From an uncultured Tidjanibacter sp. (GTDB taxonomy: Bacteria; Bacteroidota; Bacteroidia; Bacteroidales; Rikenellaceae), in the NCBI GenBank assembly GCA_944326085.1, contig CALVCL010000004.1:101920-165919 (forward strand): 64,000 bases of DNA, in the 5' to 3' direction. Shown piece by piece: positions 1 through 10,079 of the stretch (the stretch's first letter is position 1; each line of letters begins with the position of its first letter). Below the pieces are notes generated by a model. It saw nothing but the letters and a program-made list of their open reading frames with translations, was not told the DNA's origin and made no database searches. The translations under genes were made by a program, and so were the position numbers.

Positions 1-829
1 TTGCGTCCTGTATAAGAGCCGCACGCTGGTCGCCTGCTTCGGCACGCTTGGAAATTTCCATAGCGCTGTTGGTGCCGAAATGTGCCACAAAACCGCCTCG
101 ACTGGTGATAAACTTCGATATCTGGTTAATGTCGTATTTACCCGCTGCAGCCCACTTTGCCACTGCCAATGCGGGCAAACCGCCTGCACGTTCCGGCGAG
201 AACGGGCCTTCACCTTCGAGGGCGTTGTTCACGTCAATAACCTCACCCTTGCAGTGAGCGCCGACGGAGATGCCGCCTCCGAGGTGTACTACAATCAAAT
301 TGAGGTCTTCGTAACGCAATCCCCTCTTTTCAGCATAAGCACGGGCCATAGCCTTCTGATTGAGAGCATGGAATATGGATTCCCTCTCAATGTCGGGGTG
401 ACCTGTGATGCGTGCCACATCCTGCAACTCATCTACAACAACCGGATCAGCCATATAAGCCTTTGCTCCGGCTTCTTTTGCGATGTCGTATGCGAGAAGC
501 GCACCGAGGTTGGAAGCATGATGTCCCCTCGGACGGTTGCGGATATCGTCAATCATGGCTTCGTTAACCTCATACACACCCGACTTTACAGGCTTGATGA
601 GGCCGCCGCGGCCAATGACAGCATCAATATCGGAAATTGTCACGCCAGCTTCCTTCATAGCGGCCAAAATGATGTTCTTGCGGAAATCGAACTGGTCGAG
701 AACGCTGGCAAAGGGAGCGAGTTCTTCTGTCGAGTGACGGAGCGTTATTTCACGCACCGCCTTATCGTCCTGATATATGGCAACTTTCGTAGAAGTAGAA
801 CCCGGATTTATCGCTAATATCGTATACAT
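1..829 (-). CDS. buk: butyrate kinase, C-terminus cut by window edge
   Basis: Butyrate kinase phosphorylates butyrate or the reverse: with butyryl-phosphate it makes ATP in the last step of ptb-buk fermentation in the cytoplasm. I read 276 codons on the minus strand, starting at the ATG at 829-827 (MYTILAINPGSTSTKVAIY). The start has the acetate/butyrate-kinase phosphate motif NPGSTSTK, and further on there are VIGRGGLIKPV and VVHLGGGISVGAH, both typical of the ASKHA acyl-kinase fold. The frame is open to the window edge, so roughly the last 75-80 residues are missing. It starts 9 bp after the ptb stop, so the two form an operon. Branched-chain acyl-phosphates are possible alternative substrates. 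Confidence 0.95.
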   Translation of the reverse strand, partial: MYTILAINPGSTSTKVAIYQDDKAVREITLRHSTEELAPFASVLDQFDFRKNIILAAMKEAGVTISDIDAVIGRGGLIKPVKSGVYEVNEAMIDDIRNRPRGHHASNLGALLAYDIAKEAGAKAYMADPVVVDELQDVARITGHPDIERESIFHALNQKAMARAYAEKRGLRYEDLNLIVVHLGGGISVGAHCKGEVIDVNNALEGEGPFSPERAGGLPALAVAKWAAAGKYDINQISKFITSRGGFVAHFGTNSAMEISKRAEAGDQRAALIQDA

Positions 830-838
830 TATTCCGGA

Positions 839-1744
839 CTATTTTGCAGAAAGACATGCCAATGCTATCGAATACATCTTGGTCTTGCGGGAGTCGCCAC
901 GCGAAGTGAGTACGCATGGAACCTTTGCACCTACGACCATTGCTGCGAGTTCTGCGCCACCGAACTTGGTACAGGACTTGAAGAATACGTTACCTGCATC
1001 GATATTCGGGAAGACGAGGCAGTCTGCGTCACCTACAACAGGGTTGTCGAGTTTCTTGGTAGCAGCAGCCTCTTTGTTGATTGCAACGTCGAGTGCGAGC
1101 GGACCATCAATGTAAACCTTGCAGCCGAGCTGACCGCGTTCACCCATTTTGGCAAGCATTGCAGCCTCTACAGACGATTGTACCGACGGAAGAAGCTGTT
1201 CGCTCGGAGCTATACACGCAACCTTCGGAACATCAATTTCCAGTTTTTTCGCCGTCTGTACGATGAACTTGGTGATGGCAGTCTTCTGTGCGAAATCAGG
1301 GTAAGGTATAACGGCAACGTCACCAATGGTAAGAAGCTTGTGATATGCAGGTATCTGCATAACTGTAACGTGACTCAAAACGCCCTTCGGGGGAACAAGA
1401 CCGAATTCCTTGTTGAGAATACCTCTCATATACTTGTCGGTCGACACGAGTCCCTTCATAATAACATCTCCCTTGCCTTCGCTTACCATCTGCACAGCGA
1501 TACGTACGCAGTTTACATCAACTGTTTCGGGAACTATGGCAAAGCGGGACATGTCTATGCCTTCAGCCTTGCATACCTTCTCTATTTCGTTGGGGTCGCC
1601 TACGAGTGTAGCCTCTACAATACCAGCCTCAATGGCATCGTTGACTGCTTCAAGTGTGTGTGAATCCTGACCGTAAGCTACGATAAGCCTGCGTTTACCC
1701 CTCGCCTTTGCTGCTGCGACGAGTTCATCTAAATGTTTAATCAT
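839..1744 (-). CDS. ptb: phosphate butyryltransferase
   Basis: Converts butyryl-CoA and phosphate to butyryl-phosphate and CoA, feeding butyrate kinase. The protein is 301 residues, the usual size, and belongs to the PTA/PTB family. It starts MIKHLDELVAAAKARGKRR and has the family features DVIMKGLVSTDKYMRGIL (about residues 92-110), the GIVEATLVGDPNEIE segment and a C-terminal ANIDAGN-like stretch (FPNIDAGNVFFKSC). The start is fixed by good conservation and a -7 box 44-51 bp upstream. It lies directly upstream of buk (9-bp gap) and downstream of ackA, from which a large hairpin separates it. The family also includes phosphate acetyltransferases; pairing with buk favours butyryl or branched acyl specificity. 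Confidence 0.93.
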   Translation of the reverse strand: MIKHLDELVAAAKARGKRRLIVAYGQDSHTLEAVNDAIEAGIVEATLVGDPNEIEKVCKAEGIDMSRFAIVPETVDVNCVRIAVQMVSEGKGDVIMKGLVSTDKYMRGILNKEFGLVPPKGVLSHVTVMQIPAYHKLLTIGDVAVIPYPDFAQKTAITKFIVQTAKKLEIDVPKVACIAPSEQLLPSVQSSVEAAMLAKMGERGQLGCKVYIDGPLALDVAINKEAAATKKLDNPVVGDADCLVFPNIDAGNVFFKSCTKFGGAELAAMVVGAKVPCVLTSRGDSRKTKMYSIALACLSAK

Positions 1745-1787
1745 GACTATTAATTATAAATTGAATTATCTCTTTTCAAAGGGTGGC

Positions 1788-1795
1788 CAAAATTA
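1788..1795 (-). promoter_or_regulatory. Bacteroidota -7 promoter box for ptb-buk
   Basis: The minus strand reads TAATTTTG, an exact TAnnTTTG box, about 45 bp upstream of the ptb ATG. It overlaps the outer end of the ackA-ptb hairpin. No clear -33 element was identified. Confidence 0.5.
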
Positions 1796-1851
1796 CCCAT
1801 TGTCGGGCAAATAAAAAAGTTTTCAACAGATTATTTGCCCGACAGCGGGTA
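1794..1851 (-). terminator. large stem-loop between ackA and ptb
   Basis: Arms 1794-1814 and 1831-1851 pair over 21 bp with two mismatches around a 16-nt loop. It follows the ackA stop by about 15 bp in the direction of transcription. There is no long T tract beyond the stem on the minus strand (it reads ATTTTGG). It may terminate ackA transcription or act as a processing/stability element; this is inferred from structure and position. Confidence 0.6.
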
Positions 1852-1865
1852 TAAGAGTTACCGGA

Positions 1866-3080
1866 TTAGCGGCAATTGTTGACAATGCTAAATGTATCGG
1901 TTGCGATGACAAGTTCCTCGTTTGTTGCAATAAGGGCTGCCTTCACGCGAGAGCCTGGTTTCGAGATAATGGTATCCTTACCCCTGAGGCCGCGGTTGAT
2001 GTCGGCATCGAATTCGAGACCGAGGAATTCCATATTGGAGCAAACGTATTCGCGGAACGAAGGGTCGTTTTCACCCACACCGCCGGTAAACACAACGAGG
2101 TCAAGACCGCCCATGGCTGCTGCATAGGCGCCTACATACTTCTTCACGCGATAGTAGTAAACATCCAATGCGAGTTTGGCGCGTTCATTACCCTCGGCTG
2201 CCGCACTCTCAATGTCACGCATGTCGGAAGACAGGCCGCTTATGCCAAGCACACCCGACTGTTTGTTTATCATACCCCATATTTCATTACCGGTCATATG
2301 CTCCTTGTCGGCAATGTAAGTGAGCGCACCAGGGTCTACGTCACCGCAGCGGGTACCCATGAGAAGTCCGTCAACAGGAGTGAAGCCCATGGAGGTATCG
2401 ATACTCTTGCCGCAGTCAACGGCAGCTACCGAAGCCCCGTTACCTATGTGGCAGGTAACTACCTTGGCCTTGTTGATATCGAGACCAGCAAGTTCGCAAC
2501 CCACCTTGGCAACGAACTTGTGGCTTGTTCCATGGAAACCGTAACGGCGTACACGGTACTGTTCGTAATATTTGTATGGAAGTCCATATATAAAGCTGCG
2601 TGCCGGCATCGTCTGATGGAACGATGTGTCGAAACATGCAACCTGCGGAATATTAGGGCACAATTCCTTAACGGCATATATACCCTTAAGGTTTGCAGGG
2701 TTGTGCAGCGGAGCGAGGTCGATAAGTTCCTCAATCTGGCTTATCACCTTATCGTCGACCAACACGCTGTCCGCAAAGAAGTCACCGCCGTGGGCCACAC
2801 GATGGCCTACGGCCTTGATGTCGGCCAGAGAGGAAATAACACCGGACTTTTCATCGGTGATAGCCTTGAAAATAAGGTCTATACCTTTTGTATGGTTGGG
2901 AATGTCGGTTGTCAGTTCCAAGCGGGGCTTGTCGGTTGGCTTATGGGTAATCACACCGCCTTCGATACCGATACGCTCTACAAGACCTTTGGCAAGCAGA
3001 GTGTTTTCACGTGCGGATACCATGTCGATAACCTGATACTTTATCGACGAACTGCCACAGTTCAATACGAGAATTACCAT
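1866..3080 (-). CDS. ackA: acetate kinase
   Basis: Makes ATP from acetyl-phosphate (or the reverse) in the cytoplasm and is central to acetate fermentation. The protein is 404 residues, normal for AckA. The ASKHA signature is complete: N-terminal VLNCGSSSIKYQVI, GHRVAHGG around residue 90, the catalytic region RRYGFHGTSHKFV, the ATP-binding CHIGNGASV and the C-terminal VFTGGVGEN. Phosphate acetyltransferase (pta) is not adjacent in the window. The ptb-buk pair lies downstream in the same orientation but behind a strong hairpin, so the two units may be expressed separately. I saw no consensus -7 box immediately upstream. Confidence 0.98.
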   Translation of the reverse strand: MVILVLNCGSSSIKYQVIDMVSARENTLLAKGLVERIGIEGGVITHKPTDKPRLELTTDIPNHTKGIDLIFKAITDEKSGVISSLADIKAVGHRVAHGGDFFADSVLVDDKVISQIEELIDLAPLHNPANLKGIYAVKELCPNIPQVACFDTSFHQTMPARSFIYGLPYKYYEQYRVRRYGFHGTSHKFVAKVGCELAGLDINKAKVVTCHIGNGASVAAVDCGKSIDTSMGFTPVDGLLMGTRCGDVDPGALTYIADKEHMTGNEIWGMINKQSGVLGISGLSSDMRDIESAAAEGNERAKLALDVYYYRVKKYVGAYAAAMGGLDLVVFTGGVGENDPSFREYVCSNMEFLGLEFDADINRGLRGKDTIISKPGSRVKAALIATNEELVIATDTFSIVNNCR

Positions 3081-3128
3081 GTTCTTTCAGATAATGATTA
3101 GGTTAGAATATCTAAATAATAATATGCA

Positions 3129-3509
3129 TTACAAAACAACAGCACGGCCGGAAATGCGCATTCCGCCAATTATGCCAAGCCACGTCAACAACATGCACAC
3201 CGCAACACTGGCCGCAATATATCCAACAGCCATACCACACTGTCCTGCCCTGAACATTCGCAATGCCTCAAGGGAGAATGTCGAGAATGTGGTGAACCCG
3301 CCGCAAAAACCGGCCATTGCCGCCACATGCCACCCTCCGAAAGGAATAGCCGCCCACACGACTCCTATCGCGAACGAACCCAAAGCATTAACGAGCATAG
3401 TTCCCCATGGGAAGCCGTTACATAACGATGCCATGAACACCGAAACGGCATATCTCAACGCACTGCCGACAAATCCGCCGACACCGGTCAATAAAACGTA
3501 TTTCAGCAT
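3129..3509 (-). CDS. crcB: fluoride channel Fluc/CrcB
   Basis: Small inner-membrane fluoride exporter that works as a dual-topology dimer and lowers cytoplasmic fluoride. The protein is 126 residues with four hydrophobic helices and the family motifs GGFVGSALRY, GTMLVNALGSFAIG and GFCGGFTTFSTFSLE, which carry the conserved polar track and Phe-box residues. I place the start at the ATG at 3509 (MLKYVLLTGVGG) because an exact -7 box at 3544-3552 puts transcription start near 3537; a longer frame opening at 3587 would begin upstream of the promoter. I saw no fluoride riboswitch. The gene is monocistronic as far as can be seen. Confidence 0.93.
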   Translation of the reverse strand: MLKYVLLTGVGGFVGSALRYAVSVFMASLCNGFPWGTMLVNALGSFAIGVVWAAIPFGGWHVAAMAGFCGGFTTFSTFSLEALRMFRAGQCGMAVGYIAASVAVCMLLTWLGIIGGMRISGRAVVL

Positions 3510-3543
3510 CTTCACGCGTTGCAATAAGATTTTATGCTCGTTT

Positions 3544-3552
3544 GCAAAGTTA
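3544..3552 (-). promoter_or_regulatory. -7 promoter box for crcB
   Basis: The minus strand reads TAACTTTGC, a perfect match to TAnnTTTGC, 35 bp before the chosen crcB start. It rules out the longer upstream start. Confidence 0.65.
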
Positions 3553-3692
3553 ATGAAAAAAAGTATGCCGCATCCACTCCTACCCACATATTAATAGTTA
3601 ATAACGTTTTATCGCACGACCCCCGCACGCCAAAAATGAAGGTGTTAGAGGCAATTAACGGCATGTTATTGTAGAATTCCGGAAAAAAGACG

Positions 3693-3700
3693 TACTTTTG
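3693..3700 (+). promoter_or_regulatory. -7 promoter box for DUF349-pyrG
   Basis: The sequence TACTTTTG matches TAnnTTTG 52 bp before the ATG at 3752. A TTG at 3669-3671 lies 21 bp upstream and fits the -33 element. Confidence 0.6.
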
Positions 3701-3751
3701 TAAGTTACCTGATGATATACAGGAATCAGTAATGAATTAAATCTCTTGAAG

Positions 3752-5731
3752 ATGGCTACCGAGAAAACCAACATCCCTGTTCCGGAGGAACAAGTCGGCC
3801 ATGCCGAAGATGTGAACAATGCTTCCGCGACGACGCAAGCCAATGAAGTCGCTGCGTCCGACAATGACGAAACTGAAAAGGTTGCCGAAACCGTTGATTT
3901 CGGCGAAGAAGATGCAGTCCTCGCGGCATCACAGCCCGACCTCGACATGGGCGAAGAGACCGAAGAGGAACTCGCTCAGGCAGAGTGTCATGATGAAGAT
4001 ACGGACAAAACCATTGCAGACATCGCACGTCTTGACAGGCAGCAACTCGTCGAACTGTTCGCATCGTTGCTTCACACCAAACCAGTACAACAGATAAGAC
4101 GTGAAGCCGAAGCGATAAAAGTTGCCTTCTACAAACTGCACAGGGCCGACTACGAACAGAAAAAACGAGAATTCATCGAAAACGGCGGGAATACTGAAGA
4201 TTTTGCACCCCAGCCAGACGAATACGAGGCAAAACTCAAGGAACTTTTTGCAGAATACCGACGCCGCAGGACGGAATATATAGCCAGCATCGAAAAGGAG
4301 AAGGAAGAAAATCTCAAAACCAAGCTCCAAATAATTGAGGAACTCAAGGAACTCGTCAATGGAAACGAGACCATGAACACTACGTTCAATACATTCCGCG
4401 AGCTGCAGCAGCGCTGGCGCGACACAGGAATAGTACCGCAGGCCAATATCAAGGAGTTGTGGGAAACATATAATCTCCACGTCGAGAATTTCTACAACTA
4501 TATAAAAATAAACAAGGAACTGCGTGACCTTGACTTGAAACGCAACTACGAGACCAAACTTCAATTGTGCGAAGCAGCCGAAGCCCTCGTTCTTGAGCCG
4601 TCAATAGTGACAGCTTTCCGCAAGTTGCAGGAACTGCACGAACAGTGGCGCGAAACAGGACCCGTTGCCAACGAATACAAGGAAGTTCTTTGGGACCGTT
4701 TCAAGGAGGCCAGTACACGCATCAACAAACAGCATCAGGAATACTTCGAGAAGCTCAAGGAGGAGCAGAAACACAACCTCGAACTCAAAACGGAACTGTG
4801 CGTAAAAGTAGAGGAACTTTCCTCCGAAATACTTACCACCCGTAAGGAATGGAACAAGGCTTCCGACAGGCTCATAGAGATACAGAAAGTTTGGAAAACG
4901 ATAGGCTTCGCTCCACAGAAGGACAACACAAAAATATATGAACGGTTCCGCGCTGCATGCGACAAGTTTTTCGATCAGAAACGCGAATTCTACGAACAGC
5001 TAAAGTCCGAAATGGACAACAACCTGCAGCTGAAGACCGAGATATGCAAACAGGCCGAAGCGTTGCAGGACAGCGAACAGTGGAAGAAGACCACAGACGA
5101 ACTCATCTCACTTCAAAAGCGCTGGAAGGAGATAGGTCCTGTTTCGCGCCGTCATTCCGACGCCATCTGGAAAAGATTCCGCGCTGCATGCGACAGGTTC
5201 TTCGAGCGCAAGGCTGCACACTTCTCTGGCATCGATGCACAGCACGAGGAAAACCTCCGCGCAAAACTCGCCCTGTTGGAAGAGATAGAGGCCGCCGACG
5301 TAGCAGCAGGAGGTTTCGAAATGATCAAAGACTTTCAAAGGCGATGGAACGAGATAGGTTTTGTGCCCATCAAGCAAAAAGACGAGATACAGAAGCGCTA
5401 CAAGACGGCTGTTGACAATATGTTTGCCATTCTTCGCGGCGGTGAACGCGAACGCAGCATGAACCGTTTCCGCGCCAAGGTATCGGACATGAAGAACAAC
5501 GGTGCAGGCAGACTGCGTTTCGAACGCGACAAACTCTATAACAAGGTTCGCCAGTTGGAAAGCGATATTGCAACCCTGGAAAACAACATCGGTTTCTTTT
5601 CACGTTCCAAAAACGCTGAAAACATGATACGCGAGGTTGAAGCCAAGATAGCAAAAGCCAAACAGGAAATGGCCGATACGATAGAGAAAATAAAGTTAAT
5701 AGATTTACAACAGGAAGAGGGGGATAAATAG
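3752..5731 (+). CDS. DUF349 repeat protein
   Basis: Cytoplasmic, mostly helical, highly charged protein of 659 residues. The first 100 residues are acidic and low-complexity (Glu/Asp/Ala). The rest carries five DUF349-type repeats, each opening with a W-x-x-x/I-G pattern: RWRDTGIVP (about 219), QWRETGPV (297), VWKTIGFAP (379), RWKEIGPV (456) and RWNEIGFVP (530), followed by a coiled-coil tail. I chose ATG 3752 over the in-frame TTG at 3746. It lies 2 bp upstream of pyrG and is probably co-transcribed with it. The family is widespread in Bacteroidota and Actinobacteria; its biochemical role is not established and I do not assign one. Confidence 0.9.
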   Translation: MATEKTNIPVPEEQVGHAEDVNNASATTQANEVAASDNDETEKVAETVDFGEEDAVLAASQPDLDMGEETEEELAQAECHDEDTDKTIADIARLDRQQLVELFASLLHTKPVQQIRREAEAIKVAFYKLHRADYEQKKREFIENGGNTEDFAPQPDEYEAKLKELFAEYRRRRTEYIASIEKEKEENLKTKLQIIEELKELVNGNETMNTTFNTFRELQQRWRDTGIVPQANIKELWETYNLHVENFYNYIKINKELRDLDLKRNYETKLQLCEAAEALVLEPSIVTAFRKLQELHEQWRETGPVANEYKEVLWDRFKEASTRINKQHQEYFEKLKEEQKHNLELKTELCVKVEELSSEILTTRKEWNKASDRLIEIQKVWKTIGFAPQKDNTKIYERFRAACDKFFDQKREFYEQLKSEMDNNLQLKTEICKQAEALQDSEQWKKTTDELISLQKRWKEIGPVSRRHSDAIWKRFRAACDRFFERKAAHFSGIDAQHEENLRAKLALLEEIEAADVAAGGFEMIKDFQRRWNEIGFVPIKQKDEIQKRYKTAVDNMFAILRGGERERSMNRFRAKVSDMKNNGAGRLRFERDKLYNKVRQLESDIATLENNIGFFSRSKNAENMIREVEAKIAKAKQEMADTIEKIKLIDLQQEEGDK

Positions 5732-5733
5732 CC

Positions 5734-7365
5734 ATGGAAGGAAACAGCACACAGACCAAGTACATATTCGTGACGGGAGGTGTCGCTTCGTCGCTTGGTA
5801 AAGGTATCATATCGGCATCGGTGGCACGTCTTTTACAGGCACGCGGATATTCCGTAACAATACAGAAACTCGATCCGTACATAAACGTAGATCCAGGCAC
5901 GCTCAATCCCTATGAACACGGCGAATGTTACGTTACCGAAGACGGTGCAGAGACAGACCTCGACCTAGGTCACTACGAACGTTTCACGTCGATAACGACC
6001 TCGAAAGCCAACAACGTCACCACCGGTAAAATATACCAAACAGTTATAAACAAGGAGCGTCGCGGCGATTTTCTCGGCAAGACAGTACAGGTAGTACCCC
6101 ACATTACAGACGAAATCAAGCGCCGCATCAAACTATTGGGCAGCAAAAAGGAATACGATGTTGTAATCACCGAGGTGGGAGGCACAGTAGGTGACATTGA
6201 GTCACTCCCATACATCGAGGCTGTACGCCAGCTCCGTTACGAACTGGGGTACAAAAACTCGGCCGTAGTACACCTTACTCTCGTACCGTACATGTCAGCT
6301 TCGGGCGAGCTGAAGACCAAACCCACGCAGCACTCCGTAAAGATGATGCTTGAGAATGGTCTCCAACCCGATATTCTCGTACTGCGTACTGAAAAGGAAT
6401 TGAGTCAGGACATACGCCGTAAAGTGGCCCTATTCTGCAATGTGGAACCGAAGGCCGTTGTAGAGTCAATAGACGTGCCGACAATCTACGAAGTGCCACT
6501 CAAGATGCACGCACAGCACCTTGACGAAACAATTCTTGAAACCCTCGGCCTTCCCGCCGACAGAGAACCGGACCTGAAAGCGTGGGAGGAGTTCGTATAC
6601 AAGGTCAAGCACTACGACCGTACGGTAAACATTGCTCTTGTAGGTAAATACACCGAACTGCCTGACACATACAAGTCAATCAGCGAATCGTTCGTACATG
6701 CAGGCGCAGCAAACCACGTACATGTAAACCTCGTTTATGTAAACTCCGAAACAATCAAACCGGAGAATGTCGGTGAAACTCTCTGCGGCATGAGCGGAAT
6801 ACTGGTAGCCCCGGGTTTCGGCACCCGAGGCGTAGAGGGCAAGATTACCGCAGTCCGTTATGCGCGTGAAAACAACATTCCGTTTCTCGGAATATGTCTC
6901 GGCATGCAGTGCGCCGTAATCGAATTCGCACGCCACGTTCTCGGCTACGAAGATGCAGACTCTGCCGAAATGCGCAAAACGCCACATCCTGTCATAGACC
7001 TCATGGAAGAACAGAAAGGTGTTACGGAAAAGGGAGGTACCATGCGTCTGGGTGCATACCCGTGCCGCATAAAACAGCCATCAAAACTGTATGATGCTTA
7101 CGGCAGCGGACTGATACACGAACGCCACAGACATCGCTACGAGTTCAACAATGAGTTCCTTGCCGAATTCGAGAAGGCAGGCATGAAGGCTGTCGGCATC
7201 AATCCCGACACCAACCTCGTCGAAGCCGTAGAACTCGAAGGTCATCCGTGGTTCATAGGTGTACAGTACCACCCTGAATACAAAAGTACCGTAAGTCATC
7301 CTCATCCGCTGTTCAGGGCTTTCGTAGCCGCAGCGATGGAATACGATGACAAGCAGCACAAATAA
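5734..7365 (+). CDS. pyrG: CTP synthase
   Basis: Makes CTP from UTP, ATP and glutamine, the last step of pyrimidine nucleotide synthesis. The 543-residue protein has the expected two domains. The N-terminal amidoligase contains the P-loop [10 protein letters not shown] and the motif [20 protein letters not shown]. The C-terminal class I glutamine amidotransferase (about residues 300-540) has the nucleophile Cys388 in GICLGMQC and the His/Glu pair in QYHPEYKS. It starts 2 bp after the DUF349 gene, which suggests translational coupling. A 14-bp perfect hairpin follows the stop. Confidence 0.98.
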   Translation: MEGNSTQTKYIFVTGGVASSLGKGIISASVARLLQARGYSVTIQKLDPYINVDPGTLNPYEHGECYVTEDGAETDLDLGHYERFTSITTSKANNVTTGKIYQTVINKERRGDFLGKTVQVVPHITDEIKRRIKLLGSKKEYDVVITEVGGTVGDIESLPYIEAVRQLRYELGYKNSAVVHLTLVPYMSASGELKTKPTQHSVKMMLENGLQPDILVLRTEKELSQDIRRKVALFCNVEPKAVVESIDVPTIYEVPLKMHAQHLDETILETLGLPADREPDLKAWEEFVYKVKHYDRTVNIALVGKYTELPDTYKSISESFVHAGAANHVHVNLVYVNSETIKPENVGETLCGMSGILVAPGFGTRGVEGKITAVRYARENNIPFLGICLGMQCAVIEFARHVLGYEDADSAEMRKTPHPVIDLMEEQKGVTEKGGTMRLGAYPCRIKQPSKLYDAYGSGLIHERHRHRYEFNNEFLAEFEKAGMKAVGINPDTNLVEAVELEGHPWFIGVQYHPEYKSTVSHPHPLFRAFVAAAMEYDDKQHK

Positions 7366-7371
7366 TGCATA

Positions 7372-7410
7372 GCACACTTCCGCATGCGATTACGATATGC
7401 GGAAGTGTGC
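7372..7410 (+). terminator. stem-loop after pyrG
   Basis: Perfect 14-bp inverted repeat (arms 7372-7385 and 7397-7410, 11-nt loop) a few bases after the pyrG stop. No T tract follows, so it may be a 3' stabilising or leaky terminator structure rather than a classical intrinsic terminator. Confidence 0.6.
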
Positions 7411-7492
7411 GGCTTAAATACGGTATAATTCAAAAATGGACTACCCCAAACGCCTTACCAGTAAAATACAACAACAGAAACGACACATATAA

Positions 7493-9478
7493 ATGGATAA
7501 GAAGACATTAACCGGCCTTCTGATAGTTGCCGTAATATTGTTCGGATACGTATTCTACAATTCCAAACAAGTCGAAAAATACCAAAATGAACAATACAGG
7601 GCCGACTCGATAGCACGCGCCGAACATCCTGAATGGTTCACCGAACAGGCACCTGCGAATGCGTCCGAAGCATACGCAACAGCCAAAGCAGCTGAACAGG
7701 CACTGCAGGACTCTATCAGGACAGCCAATCTCGGCCAGTCACTCATCGACGCATCCAACGCCGAAGCACAGACCTATACCTTGGAAAACGAAGTGCTGAA
7801 AGTATGGATATCTTCCAAAGGAGGTATCATAACCAACGCGGAACTCAAGGAATACAAACGCTATGGCGGCGACCCGCTCATGATATACAAGGACGGCACG
7901 GCCAGGTTCAACATGGAACTGTTCATGAAACGTTCCTACAATTCGGTACAGATAAATACCGAAGAATATGTGTTTACCGATGTTGAGACTCTCGAATTCC
8001 CGATGGAAGACGGCAGTATGGCCAGGAGCATCAAGCTCCGACTGCCTGTTGACGAAGGTGCTGCAATAGAATATGTATACACTCTGTATCCGAACAACTA
8101 CATGGTTGATTTCGACGTCAACTTCATCGGCATGCAGAACTACACATCCAACCTTACGTTCTTCAACTTCGACTGGGGAGCCACAACACTCCAGAACGAA
8201 AAGGGCTACAAGAACGAGAACATGAACACCACCCTTGCCTACCACTATCCAGATGCCCGCAAAATCGAGCAGCTTGGTGCATCGGATAACTCCCGAAGCA
8301 AGGAAATCAAAACCAAGGTACAGTGGGTAAGCTTCAAGCAGCAGTTCTTCTCGTCAGTACTCATCGCACGCGATGAATTCACTGCCGAAAAGGTTGGTTT
8401 CAACACCTACAAGCCAGGAACCGGTTCCATAAAGGACTTTTATGCCACATTCTCCGTACCGTATGATTCGGACAAGACAAACTACGGTTTCCAATACTAC
8501 TTCGGTCCGAACGACTACAAGGTCATGAAGTCGTATGACATGAAACTGGAAAAGGTAATCCCGCTCGGCGGCAGTCTCATAAGCTGGATAAATACCGGAC
8601 TTACCATAAATGTCTTCAACTGGCTAAGCAAGTCTATCGCGAGCTACGGTATCATCATCCTGCTGCTCACGATAATGATAAAGCTGATTATTCTCCCGCT
8701 CACATACAAATCATACATGTCGAGTGCCAAAATGAGGGTACTCCAGCCTCAGATAGCCGAAATTAATGAGCGCTATCCCAATCAGGAGGATGCGCTCAAG
8801 AAGCAGCAGGCAATCATGGAACTCTATAAGAAATGCGGCGTCAGCCCCATGGGGGGATGTATTCCGATGCTCATACAGATGCCTATTCTTATAGCTATGT
8901 TCCGCTTCCTGCCGGCATCCATAGAGCTTCGCGGTCAGCATTTCCTGTGGGCTGAAGACCTGTCATCTTATGACAGCGTACTGCAGCTGCCGTTCAACAT
9001 CCCATTTTACGGCGATCATGTCAGCCTCTTCACGCTGCTCATGGCCCTCTCGCTATTCTTCTACTCGCGCATGACCTACAAGCAGACTGCATCGGCAGGC
9101 CCCCAGATGGCCGGTATGAAATTCATGACCGTATATCTGATGCCTATACTGATGCTGTGCTGGTTCAACAGCTATGCCAGCGGTCTGACATACTACTACC
9201 TGCTGTCGCAGCTTCTCACTATCCTCATAATGTTTATAATCCGTTACTCGGTCAATGAGGAGAAACTGCTGGCCAAGCTGCAAAGCAATGCCGCCAAGGC
9301 TGAAAAAAATGCAACATCCAAGAAAAAGAGCAAATGGATGCAGCGTTACGAGGAAGCTCTCAGGCAGCAGCAGGAGATGCAGCGCCAGCAGCAACAGCAA
9401 ATATATGGCGGCCACCAAAAAGCTCATACGGCAAAACCGCAGAGCACAAAAAACCAGCCGCCTAAAAAGCGTCGATAG
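7493..9478 (+). CDS. yidC: membrane protein insertase YidC
   Basis: Inserts and folds inner-membrane proteins, alone or with SecYEG. The 661-residue protein has an N-terminal membrane anchor (residues 5-20), a large periplasmic beta domain (about 70-360) and the conserved YidC/Oxa1 insertase core (about 375-590) with five helices, including the hydrophilic groove region and MGGCIPMLIQMPILIAMF. The C-terminus is a long Lys/Gln-rich tail (LRQQQEMQRQQQQQIYGG), basic and probably ribosome-contacting. It lies 127 bp downstream of pyrG with a hairpin between, and ends at a strong terminator. Length and architecture are normal for Bacteroidales. Confidence 0.97.
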   Translation: MDKKTLTGLLIVAVILFGYVFYNSKQVEKYQNEQYRADSIARAEHPEWFTEQAPANASEAYATAKAAEQALQDSIRTANLGQSLIDASNAEAQTYTLENEVLKVWISSKGGIITNAELKEYKRYGGDPLMIYKDGTARFNMELFMKRSYNSVQINTEEYVFTDVETLEFPMEDGSMARSIKLRLPVDEGAAIEYVYTLYPNNYMVDFDVNFIGMQNYTSNLTFFNFDWGATTLQNEKGYKNENMNTTLAYHYPDARKIEQLGASDNSRSKEIKTKVQWVSFKQQFFSSVLIARDEFTAEKVGFNTYKPGTGSIKDFYATFSVPYDSDKTNYGFQYYFGPNDYKVMKSYDMKLEKVIPLGGSLISWINTGLTINVFNWLSKSIASYGIIILLLTIMIKLIILPLTYKSYMSSAKMRVLQPQIAEINERYPNQEDALKKQQAIMELYKKCGVSPMGGCIPMLIQMPILIAMFRFLPASIELRGQHFLWAEDLSSYDSVLQLPFNIPFYGDHVSLFTLLMALSLFFYSRMTYKQTASAGPQMAGMKFMTVYLMPILMLCWFNSYASGLTYYYLLSQLLTILIMFIIRYSVNEEKLLAKLQSNAAKAEKNATSKKKSKWMQRYEEALRQQQEMQRQQQQQIYGGHQKAHTAKPQSTKNQPPKKRR

Positions 9479-9493
9479 TCAAATCCGATTAAT

Positions 9494-9531
9494 AAAAAAG
9501 CGTGATGAACAGGTCGTCGTCACGCTTTTTT
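9494..9531 (+). terminator. intrinsic terminator after yidC
   Basis: Perfect 12-bp stem (9494-9505 with 9520-9531) whose arms include an A6 and a T6 tract, 15 bp after the yidC stop. It insulates the accessory genes that follow. Confidence 0.85.
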
Positions 9532-9629
9532 ATTGATATAACTTATACAGGCACACAATATTTGGATAAAGCTTTACGTCTTTGGGGCATTTAACCCCAA
9601 AACCCCAACCATGTTATTCCTCTTTTGCG

Positions 9630-9637
9630 TATATTTG
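9630..9637 (+). promoter_or_regulatory. -7 promoter box for the IbrA/B-like unit
   Basis: The sequence TATATTTG is an exact TAnnTTTG match 35 bp before the GTG at 9672. It indicates that the three-gene unit has its own promoter. Confidence 0.6.
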
Positions 9638-9671
9638 ATAAATTGAAAATGCAAATCCAGCAATAAATATA

Positions 9672-10079
9672 GTGAAATTAAACGGAGAAGATGACGAACT
9701 TTACCGAAGGGTGGCACGCCTGGTGATGGACAAAGACGTGCTGGCCAGCAACAACAACTATCCGTTCAAAACATCTGCCAGTCACATATGGTTCGTGGCA
9801 TATGACGAGAATGACACTACAACAGGTTTCATACCTGTGGCAGTAAGGAACAGGAACGCCACTATCAACAACTACTATATTGCCAATAACGACATTGATG
9901 TATTTGGTAAACTGCTCGACACAACCATAACCAACCTGCACCCAAAATTTACCATACTGTCCGTCACTCAGCGTCAGCACATATCAACATTCAGAAAATA
10001 CGGGTTCACTACCATATTCGAATGGGAGAAATATGTCAAAATGATATACAATGTCGACAGTACGAAAGAACGTCTATGA
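9672..10079 (+). CDS. acetyltransferase-like small protein
   Basis: Protein of 135 residues with a GTG start (MKLNGEDDELYRRVARLV) placed 35 bp after a -7 box. The pattern is weakly GNAT-like: a helix, then beta strands with HIWFVAYDENDTTTGFIPVAVR (residues about 38-59), and a C-terminal segment with FRKYGFTTIFEWEKYVKMIY resembling the final KxGF motif of GNAT folds. No clear acetyl-CoA pyrophosphate loop (Q/RxxGxG/A) can be seen, so it may be degenerate or bind something other than acetyl-CoA. Its end overlaps the next gene by 29 bp, a close operon link to the PAPS-reductase-like gene. Function is inferred only loosely. Confidence 0.7.
   Translation: MKLNGEDDELYRRVARLVMDKDVLASNNNYPFKTSASHIWFVAYDENDTTTGFIPVAVRNRNATINNYYIANNDIDVFGKLLDTTITNLHPKFTILSVTQRQHISTFRKYGFTTIFEWEKYVKMIYNVDSTKERL

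Noticed and set aside
3510..3600. Fluoride riboswitch before crcB
   Set aside because: The leader between the -7 box and the start is only about 30 nt, too short for the fold, and no motif is visible.
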